A stretch of 64,000 nucleotides of DNA from Tretioscincus oriximinensis (lineage: Eukaryota; Chordata; Lepidosauria; Squamata; Gymnophthalmidae), in contig JAJVDF010000257.1 of assembly GCA_022410635.1 (NCBI GenBank), positions 418,256 to 482,255 of the forward strand, given 5' to 3'. Of the stretch, positions 57,085-64,000 are shown one piece after another (position 1 is the stretch's first letter; each line of letters starts with the position of its first letter). Below the pieces are notes generated by a model that made no database searches, was not told where the DNA came from, and saw only the letters and a program-made list of their open reading frames with translations. Made by a program: the position numbers and the translations under genes.

Positions 57085-57480
57085 GGCTGCTTCCCCACTA
57101 CAAGTCTTAAATTGCTTTTTTTTTAAAGAAAAAAAGCGAGGCAACACATTCAGAAGTATGTCTCCGTTTACCTTCAGTCTTCCTCACAATTCCCTCCGTC
57201 TTTGACACATCCTGGCAATTCTCATGACACCACAAACCCCAGAAATCATTGCTGCGCTTGCCTGACTACAAGCCCCATTCTTTGCAAGCTTGCGTACAAT
57301 TCCCAGGGAATTGTATTAGGTAAGAGCCAATGAGCATTTTACAATTTGCATACTGAAGCTCTGAGGCAGCTTTTCTTTCAGACTGTACAAAATGGAGGCT
57401 GCTAAATTGGATAATATGTGGAGGCTATTTACTGTGCAGCAAAGATCTGGGATGGACAAAAGGTAAAATCACTTCCAAAG
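57085..57480. repeat. Dispersed repeat family X, copy 3
   Basis: TTAGGCTGCTTCCCCACTAC, AGAAGTATGTCTCCGTTTAC, CATTGCTGCGCTTGCCTGAC and GAGCCAATGAGCATTTTACA follow the same order as 47900-48455. Its terminal form (TAGGCTGCTTCCCCAC) resembles non-autonomous hAT termini, but no duplication was found. Confidence 0.55.
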
Positions 57481-58021
57481 CACAGTATATGGGGTGNGGG
57501 GATTGGGCCTTTGTAATTCATTTTACAGAGCTCACTATTCCACATTGTTTGCATGGGAATAGTGCTATATAGTATATACTGCCTAAAGTGCATTACAGGT
57601 GAACCAGATAAATCTGTCCAAATGTAATGTTGGTGAAAAACGTGTTATCAGTATTGAATTTGCATGCGTATCTGCATGTTGAAGCAGAATGATGTTGTTG
57701 GAAGTAACCTTGAAGCTGTCTTCAAACATAGTGCTGCATTTCTAAGCTGCTTTTGAAGGCAGCTTTGGAGCTCAAAGACAGAGCTGAAGGGGAACCAGAT
57801 GCAGCACATGATTGGCCACAACATCACATATAACAATTTGGTATTTTTGTGCTAGCACAAAATGTTCCACTACTGAAGAGGCCTGAGCTGCTTAATGCAA
57901 ATGCATATGTCTACAACTAATCCACTTCAAACTATTCCAAATTAATTAAAGTATTTTAAGTCAGATACATGCAAAAAGGGCTTGAGGCCTACTTGCAACC
58001 ATATTTCAGGCTCAGACTGGT

Positions 58022-58291
58022 GAGAGCCAGTTTGGTGTAGTGGTTAGAGTGTTGGACTCGTATCTGGGAGTCTCCTGGTTCGATTCCCCACTCCTCCATG
58101 AAAGCCAACTGAGTGACCTTGGGCCAGTCACAGTTCTTTGGAACTCTCTCAGCCCCACCTACTTCACAGGGTGTCTGTTGTGGAGAATGCAACAAAAGCT
58201 GTGTGCACCNCCCTTTGGTTGGCTGCCCTGAGACCTTCGGGTATAGGGCGGGATACAAGTGCAAATAAATAATAAATAAAATAATAAATAA
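58022..58291 (+). mobile_element. SINE-B, full length
   Basis: Head GAGAGCCAGTTTGGTGTAGT (A box TGGTGTAGTGGTTAGAGTG), B box GGTTCGATTCC, core GACCTTGGGCCAGTCACAGT, 3' end CCTTCGGGTATAGGGCGGGA and AATAAATAATAAATAA tail. The best SINE-B reference in the window. Confidence 0.92.
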
Positions 58292-58771
58292 TGTGTGTTA
58301 AGAAAGTCAAAACATTTCGAAGGAGCTATCTGTTTACAAAGTAACGCAGTCTTGCAAAATGTAATCACTTGAGAATTGTCTTCAATATTCTAACTGCTCC
58401 TTACGTTTTTTTTGGGGATACTAAATTTGAAAATAACATTTATTTTCCCCATCATGTAAGGTAAAAAATCTAGGGGGGGGGAATACTCCAATCACCCGCA
58501 AACATTTATTTAACCTTCATTTACATGACTTATTCCTTTCAAATTTTATGACTAATGTACTTAAATAATAATTATTAATACTTCCTTGTGATTTTTGGGA
58601 AAACCTTATGTGATGAGGAAAAATGGATATCATTTTTGGATTCAGAACCCCCCCCCCCCCCAAATGTGATTTGATAAGGATAACATCTGTTTGATAAAGA
58701 AAGAACGTTTGCACTTCTGTTTCAAGAAGTACCATTATGTTACCTATCGTATGCAAATGCACATTCAGTAC

Positions 58772-59135
58772 TTAATTGCCACAGAAAGTTTAGTTCCCAT
58801 CAGGTGGTAGAAGTAATTGGGGTTCTTTGCCCCAATGTGCATGACGTTGCACTTGCTTAGAGAAAACTGCATTTGCCTCTTTGCTGCCTACTCACCCAAT
58901 TTCATGAGTTTACTCTGGAGCTTTTTCTAATCACGTTCCATTTTCAATAATATTTATTTATACTTATACCCCGCCCTATACCGAAAGGTCTCAGGGCAGC
59001 CAACAGTAAACATCAATTAAAAACAAGAACAAATTAAAAACAGTATAAAACAATTTCTTCAGCCAAAGGCCAGGTGAAAGAACAGTTTAATACCCTAAAC
59101 ATTTTAACATCATCTGCAGATGTCTACATGCAAAT
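58772..59135 (-). mobile_element. CR1 RT fragment interrupted by an L2 3' end
   Basis: TTAGTTCCCATCAGGTGGTA, then CCCAATGTGCATGACGTTGC and ACTCACCCAATTTCATGAG are minus-strand CR1 RT codons (C-terminal to FADD). After the L2 piece at 58947-59088, TACCCTAAACATTTTAACAT and CATCTGCAGATG continue the CR1 (region encoding FADDTKL, diverged). Confidence 0.7.
58947..59088 (-). mobile_element. L2-clade LINE 3' end nested in CR1
   Basis: TATTTATACTTATACCCCGC, CCTATACCGAAAGGTCTCAG and GGCAGCCAACAGTAAACATC, continuing to GCCAAAGGCCAGGTGAAAG. The CR1 resumes immediately after. Same 3' end as 32905-33090. Confidence 0.75.
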
Positions 59136-59214
59136 GCTAGTGGAGTTTGGCATCTCCCTGCCCCATCCTCCCCATCAGTGACTTAGAACTGTGGCTTCCT
59201 CTGACATTGGCATG

Positions 59215-59225
59215 GAGAAGAAGAA

Positions 59226-59272
<47 letters not shown>

Positions 59273-59345
59273 AGAAGAAGAAGAAGAAGAAGAAGAAGAA
59301 GAAGAAGAAGAAGAAGAAGAAGAAGAAGAAGAAGAAGAAGAAGAA
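59215..59345 (+). repeat. (GAA)n microsatellite, about 131 bp
   Basis: A nearly pure GAA/TTC tract with a single AGG interruption near 59247. It is the expanded tail of the adjoining minus-strand SINE-A. The homopolymer-encoding frames across it are not genes. Confidence 0.97.
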
Positions 59346-59483
59346 CTTGGTTCTTATACCCCACTTTTCTCACCTTTCAAAGGGATTCAAAGTGGCTTAC
59401 AAGGATATATTTTTGCCTGAAGGGTTTCTAAACCCAATCTCCCAGATGAAAGACAGATTCCTTAGCGACTGAGCTATCCGTGA
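59346..59483 (-). mobile_element. SINE-A with internal deletion
   Basis: The 3' end (CTTGGTTCTTATACCCCACT, CAAAGGGATTCAAAGTGGCT, TTTTTGCCTGAAGG) joins directly to the head (CCAATCTCCCAGATGAAAGA, GCGACTGAGCTATCCGTG). About 170 bp of body are missing. Confidence 0.85.
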
Positions 59484-59696
59484 AGGAAATAAGTGTTTGT
59501 CATACTGCTGCTTTTCCTTCATGCGGTTTAGGCCTGCATTTTATGTTCATTGTTACTTGAATTTCTGTAACTCTAGAAGGACTTGTAGCTGTTGATAAAG
59601 TCTAATACATAGACTTTAAACTTCCATAAAAGAAATTTCTTTAAAATGAGGAAACTAATAAAAANGAAAATGAAAGGGAAAGTTAGAAGAGCCTAA

Positions 59697-61312
59697 ATAC
59701 TCTGCAAATGCATGGAGATTTATAAATACAATAATAGGGAACTATGAAGGCCAAAATGACCCCAATGGAGTTTACAATTGCATTATGGGAAGTCATTAAA
59801 AGCAATAAAATCTCACTATGAAAATGGAAGGCTTGTCCAAACTGAAGAGAACAGAACAATTCTAACAGAACAAATGCAAAGTGGCAATCAGGAATATTGA
59901 AGGNGTTTGAGGAACATTTTTCTAAAAACATCAAAGAAAGAATAAGAATTTCTTAAAGTACATCAGATGAAAGAATCTTAGCAGAAAAACAGTGGGAATA
60001 TTAAATGACAGTGGACAGAAAAAAATAGTTAAAGAAAATGCAAAGATATTAAATAACTTCCTTCTTCTGCTTACATTGGGGATAGACAGGAGGTACGTGT
60101 CTTTTTAGGCAAGGAGTCAAAAGAATTAAACTGGATAGGGATAACTAGGGAGGAGCTCCTTAGTAAATTAAATACCAATTGATGTTATTATCTACTTGGA
60201 TTTCAAGAAGTTTTTGTGTTTTTTTTTTACAAATTTTCCAGTCAGCAGTCTAGCGTTCTGCATAAATTGAAGTTTCTGAACCGTTTTCAATGGTAGCTCC
60301 ATAGAGTGTGCATTACAGTAGTCCAGTCTGGTAGTTACTAGAGTGACAATTATTGTGGCTAGATAGGATGCTCCAACACACAGCACCTCTATCTTCTCTG
60401 GATTCAATTTTAATTTATTAGCCTCCATTCAACCCATTGGTACCTCCAGGCGTCAGTCAAGCACTTCAGCCATCTCCCCTCATTTCAACTGAACAGAAAG
60501 TGAACTCATGAAATTGGGTAAATGGGCAACAAACTGATGGGGTTCAAGCCTTCTGTGTCAGAGCAGAAAACAATTTTACAGTGTTGGTGGGCAGCACAAT
60601 GAAGGTCCAGGGAGCAGCAGCAATGAAAAAAGCAAATTCATTGTTGGAAGTAATTAGGAAGGGAATTGAAAACAAGTTGGCAAGTGTTGTTAGCCTCTTT
60701 ATAAATCTGCAGTGAGGCTAGGCTACATTGAAATATTATGTACAATTGTGGTTACCACATGCCAGAAAAGATATTGTGGAACTTATGAAATCAGGCTGCA
60801 ATGTTTGGCCTCTCCAGCCTCAAAAGACAGAGTTTAAGAGGAGAGCTGATTGAAGTGTATAAAATCATGCATGGGATGGATACGATGAATAGAGAAAAAT
60901 ATTTTCTCTATCACATAAGACTAGGACAGGGCCCATTCCTTGAGACTGATGGGCAGAAGAGTTAGGACAAGGGAAAGTATTTTTTCACCCAGAGAGTCAC
61001 TGGTCTGTGGAATTTTCTTCCAGAAGAGATGGTGGTAGCTAGCAGACTGGATAGTTTTAGGATAGGATTAGACAAGTTCATGGAAACTAAGGATATAAAT
61101 AGCTAATAGGCTGTATCTCTTGATGCTGCCTTTGAGTTGGAGCAATAGGCAGTGCTCCTGAAGTACCATTTGTAGGGAGTCGAGATCAGGTGCGGGTTTT
61201 GCCTGGCTCTACTTCAGACTGCTCGGGGTACAATTGGTAGGCCACTGTGTGAGACAGAATGCTGGTCTAGATGGGTTCTGGTCCCATTCAGAAGAGCTCC
61301 TCTTATGTTCTT
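59697..61312 (+). mobile_element. Old CR1 copy with nested L2 fragment
   Basis: Left part (about 59760-60210) decays from the CR1 ORF segment KEVIRMKRN...VRDVKKNFEEH. The right part (60480-61312) covers the RT thumb to the 3'UTR (ATAAAATCATGCATGGGATG; TTCTTATGTTC end). The RT core between is deleted or replaced by the L2 piece at 60211-60480. Many stops; the most diverged copy of the TTATGTTC group here. Confidence 0.75.
60192..60480 (-). mobile_element. L2-clade LINE RT fragment
   Basis: The minus-strand frame contains LKLNPEKIEVLCVG and RLDYCNA, then LPLKTVQKLQFMQNA and RLLTG, which are hallmark L2 reverse-transcriptase C-terminal motifs. About 100 codons between LCVG and RLDYCNA are deleted compared with a full L2. 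It lies inside the CR1 copy 59697-61312. Confidence 0.75.
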
Positions 61313-62068
61313 AAGCACTCCTCACTATATAGAACACTATATATTTTTTCTAAATTAGGAAAAAAGTGTAATAGTATTCTATTACTATAAATATATACCC
61401 TAATTTTAAGGTATATATTATACTTATATTTAAGTTCAAAAGATTTTCCAGTATGCTTACCAGGTTGTACCAACAGAAAATAAATATAATAATCTTCCTT
61501 TGAGAAGAATGATACAAATTTTCTGTCCCGATTTTGCTACTGATTAGGGCAGGATGGTAAGTATTTACATGTGGAAGTCTTTCTGTCTCAAGGAACGCAT
61601 ACTGTCATTTGTTTTTAAAAAAGCAACAAATTAAGTAGCACTCAGGTACTCTTGTCTTCCATTTTTCACATTGAGCACTAGAGGTCACCATCGTCTACAT
61701 GTTTTCTTCATGATCACCATCGTCCTTTCATCGAAAATATTTCTTGACATGTATGTGGGCTTCAACAGAGTTCTTTAGTTCTTAACGTATTTGCCTGTCT
61801 CCCTCTAATATTAAAGAAACTTTTATTTATCGTTATCAAGTTTAAATATTATACCTTGCCCCCTGGCTGTGTTCAGTGCAGACCGAATATGACTGTGTTT
61901 AATACTGATTATGGCTATGTTTAAGAGACCTATATTCCTACTTGTACTCCTGTCTAATTGATCTTAATCAAAAGAGATGCAATAGTGTGGTTGAAAGTGA
62001 AGCTTTTATATTTTACTGGTGGTATATGGTGTATTTAGTGCCCATACTTGTCTTTATTTTGGTTTTAA
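61313..62068. other. No recognised feature
   Basis: AT-rich intron sequence upstream of the exon, no supported feature. Confidence 0.35.
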
Positions 62069-62144
62069 ATACATACATACATACATACATACATACATAC
62101 ATACATACATACATACATACATACATACATACATACATACATAA
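62069..62144 (+). repeat. (ATAC)n microsatellite
   Basis: About 18 uninterrupted ATAC units, 430 bp upstream of the BMPER exon. Confidence 0.97.
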
Positions 62145-62499
62145 ATGGCTGCTTAATGTGTTTGCCTTGGTTCTTAGAATACCTTTATATGGTCATGTTG
62201 GAGATTATAGAAACATGAACTTGGAAAGCAATGTGGCATGGCTTGGGAATTTTTTTAAAAAAAATGGATCAGCACAGGTATGTGCAGAAATGGTTTTAGA
62301 TTCCTTCCCAGTTTTGATAAAGCAGGGGAAATTTCTACAGACTTTTCCTTCCTGTTTGCAAAACTCCATAATGCATACTTTAAAAAGAACAGATTTGCAT
62401 TAATGAAGTGGCAAAACTACCCAGAAATTTGTAGTATATTTATATAAATGCTGTTCCAATTAAAATTTGGATCTCACACTTGGGAAGAAGTGTAAAAAC

Positions 62500-62575
62500 T
62501 AGATACTAATATATCTAAACTTTTATTCATTTTCCTTCTTTCATGTTTACTATCTTTTTTTACTGTTTTTTGCAG
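62500..62575 (+). promoter_or_regulatory. BMPER: BMPER 3' splice-site region
   Basis: The pyrimidine-rich run from about 62520 to 62572 ends TTTACTGTTTTTTGCAG. Strong U-richness and absence of AG in the last 17 bases before the acceptor fit a constitutive site. Confidence 0.8.
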
Positions 62576-62706
62576 GTCCTGTGTGACTGACATGTGTGAA
62601 TGCCCTGTTCACAAAAACTGCTACTGTGAATCATTTCTAGCCTATGCCAGAGCCTGCCAGAGGGAAGGTCTGACTGTCCTTTGGAAGCCTGAGCAAAATT
62701 GTGCAG
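62576..62706 (+). CDS. BMPER: BMPER internal exon (C8-type cysteine-rich segment)
   Basis: This 131-bp exon carries one base of a split codon, 43 full codons and one base of the next codon, with no stop. The peptide contains the motifs [20 protein letters not shown] and ARACQREG and ends in EQNCA. I recognise it as BMPER (crossveinless-2), in the segment after the VWF-D domain and before the C-terminal TIL-like domain. BMPER is a secreted modulator that binds BMPs through its VWC domains. Eight cysteines are present, as expected of the C8 module that follows a VWD domain. The acceptor is a long pyrimidine tract ending TTTTTTGCAG (AG at 62574-62575). The donor is CAG|GTAAGT at 62706-62712. The incoming split codon would complete an Arg before Ser, and the outgoing G would start an Ala codon, both as in the known protein. 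Seen: open frame, splice sites, cysteine pattern. Inferred: gene identity, from remembered family sequence. A paralogous VWD/C8 protein is the alternative but fits less well. Confidence 0.88.
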
Positions 62707-62830
62707 GTAAGTGCCATATTTTGAGCAGGTTTTAGTCTATTTTATTAATATCATTTTTATTGTTGTTGTTGAACATACCACTGGACTTTCTAGTAAAAGG
62801 GAGAATATAAATGCCCAAATAAAATAAATA

Positions 62831-63040
62831 CAGGGTGCTTCAAAAAATGTATACACACTGTGAACTTCCATAGAAAATTTATTTACTGTTCTACAAAGTT
62901 AAATTTCAGGAAATTTGAAAGCTTAAAGCCTCGTAACATTAGCCTCGTAGAGCGGGAAATCCTGAAATTTAACTTTGTAGAACAGTAAATAATTTTTTTA
63001 TGGAAGTTCAAAGTGTGTATACATTTTTTGAAGCACCCTG
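62831..63040. mobile_element. 210-bp mariner-type MITE
   Basis: CAGGGTGCTTCAAAAAATGT(ATACAC) at the left is exactly inverted at the right (GTGTATACATTTTTTGAAGC...). TA dinucleotides flank both ends (62829-62830, 63041-63042). Pairing continues inward (TTTACTGTTCTACAAAGTTA / TAACTTTGTAGAACAGTAAA), so most of it is one hairpin. The loop holds GCCTCGTA twice. No transposase. Confidence 0.9.
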
Positions 63041-63428
63041 TATATGCATGGATGATGGAAAATTAGGCTAATTACTTTCTCTGTTGTGGGAGGCTGTAAA
63101 CTAACATGAAGTAACTCGGATGTGTGTGTGTGGAGGAAGGGGGTTAGGAAGCAGGAAAACATGTGCTTTGGGCGTTCGGTAGCTGCTGGAAGAATGTGAA
63201 TGTCAAGGAAGTCCTCTTAGATCAATAAGGCTTCTGCCTGGGCTTGTTTCTGAAAGTCCAGAAATGACTTTGTGTATGGTTCAGATTGGGTACATTTTCA
63301 AAATGGCCTGGTTGGATATAGACCTTGTAGAAGGTGCTGTTCTACCATGTGCTTTTAATCCATCTTCAGTCCTGAAGAACTGGGCTAAAACAGGAAGAAA
63401 AAGACAATGCAAGAAACTGCAAGGGAGT

Positions 63429-63644
63429 AGATTTAGATTACATATCAGAAAAAACTTTCTAACAGTCAAGGTGATAAACCAGTGGAACAGTTTGCCACAG
63501 GAGGTGGTGAGTTTGCCTTCACTGGAAGTCTTCAAACAGAGACTGGACAGTCATCTGTCTTGGATTTTTAATGAATCCATCGAGCAGGGGGTTGGACCCG
63601 ATGACCCTGGAGGTCCCTTGCAACTCTATGATTCTATGATTCAA
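63429..63644 (+). mobile_element. CR1 3' end, ATTCTATG-tailed subfamily
   Basis: It encodes the last CR1 ORF codons in an open frame (LHIRKNFLTVKVINQWNSLP, EVFKQRLDSHL), then a short 3'UTR (GGGGGTTGGACCCGATGACC) and a tail of two ATTCTATG-type repeats. Sister of 37418-37614. Confidence 0.88.
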
Positions 63645-63970
63645 TCTTTTCCTGCCAGTTCAGCCAGTTAGTCCAGTACTTCAGGATGGAAGATGGATTA
63701 AAATGTGTCAGAACAGCACCTGAATCATCTTCTATCTTCTTCTATGTATCCACCCTACAAAATCATTCAGATCATGGTTGGAATATTTCATCGAATGATT
63801 AGAATGGCTATAGGACTGATAGGGACAGCATTGTGTGTCCATCAGGCTCCTAAGGCTTAATTCACATTTGCCATATGGATCTGCTGTTCATACACCATTA
63901 CAGGTTAGCACAGCCATAATAAGGCCTCTGCTAGTCTGGAATGACACGTGAATAGCTGTCCTCCTCCCCC

Positions 63971-64000
63971 GGCACGGATAGTTCAGTTGCTTAGGAATTC
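63971..64000 (+). mobile_element. SINE-A head, cut by the window edge
   Basis: GGCACGGATAGTTCAGTTGC and TTAGG match the SINE-A tRNA-like head and A box. Confidence 0.7.

Larger units (their letters stand above)
1..62575 (+). other. BMPER: Putative BMPER upstream intron, repeat-rich
   Basis: No exon encoding the preceding VWD or C8 residues of BMPER was recognised anywhere upstream of 62576, so the whole stretch is treated as one large intron, longer than the window. About a third to a half is recognisable transposon sequence; the rest is AT-rich and shows no feature I can name. Short exons of 40-150 bp could be missed by eye. Confidence 0.55.
62707..64000 (+). other. BMPER: BMPER intron downstream of the exon (partial)
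   Basis: This is intronic sequence from the GTAAGT donor to the window edge. It holds a mariner-type MITE (62831-63040), a CR1 3' end (63429-63644) and the first bases of a SINE (63971-64000). The next BMPER exon, which would encode the C-terminal TIL-like region, is not seen here. Confidence 0.75.

Noticed and set aside
59137..59472. Poly-Leu, poly-Arg and poly-Lys frames
   Set aside because: Simple translations of the GAA/TTC tract in the tail of a SINE.
62069..62144. CRISPR-like or functional repeat array
   Set aside because: A simple tetranucleotide microsatellite without spacers.
61942..62403. 153-codon frame with YIHT repeats
   Set aside because: The repeat is the ATAC microsatellite; the flanks show no protein-like motif or splice sites.

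Overview
The window is vertebrate intronic DNA from a sauropsid, most probably a lepidosaur such as a squamate. The evidence is the repeat mix: CR1-clade LINEs with 8-bp tail repeats, L2-clade LINEs, an L1-type LINE, two tRNA-derived SINE families, hAT and mariner non-autonomous DNA transposons and a Penelope-like family. Base composition is mostly AT-rich, with short GC-rich islands inside transposons. The species call is inference.

Only one host-gene exon was recognised, on the + strand at 62576-62706. It encodes 43 residues of a cysteine-rich C8-type segment that matches BMPER (crossveinless-2), a secreted BMP-binding regulator. It is bounded by a strong acceptor (pyrimidine tract plus CAG) and a consensus donor (GTAAGT). 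The 62.6 kb upstream and 1.3 kb downstream are therefore read as BMPER introns. I found no second exon, but short exons cannot be excluded by eye.

Layout. 1-941: minus-strand L1 5' end, with 170 open codons of ORF1 and a CpG-rich 5'UTR. 2.3-2.9 kb: a complete Penelope-like insertion with a 12-bp target duplication and a near-perfect hairpin. 4.8-5.6 kb: a SINE split by a GC-rich hAT element. 7.9-8.3 kb: two abutting foldback elements. 11.2-11.8 kb: second member of the GC-rich hAT family, holding a 490-base assembly gap. 15.0-17.8 kb: L2 fragment, then the longest CR1 copy (about 2.16 kb, RT nearly intact). 20-38 kb: SINEs, L2 and CR1 fragments, a 151-bp hAT MITE and a CR1-in-CR1 nest. 42.6-44.7 kb: CR1 split by a 585-bp double-hairpin hAT element with 8-bp TSD. 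47-53 kb: SINEs, a Penelope-like hairpin and a 96-bp two-copy duplication. 54.2-56.2 kb: short mariner palindrome and a GC-rich palindrome with a CR1 in its loop. 57-61.3 kb: SINE-B, L2/CR1 composites and a 131-bp GAA tract. 62-64 kb: (ATAC)n, the BMPER exon, a mariner MITE and CR1 and SINE ends.

The elements form nested layers (DNA transposon in CR1, DNA transposon in SINE, CR1 in CR1, CR1 in palindrome, L2 in CR1), which allows relative dating. No rRNA, stand-alone tRNA, CRISPR or bacterial-type feature was seen. Family names below come from recognised motifs and termini, not from a database search.
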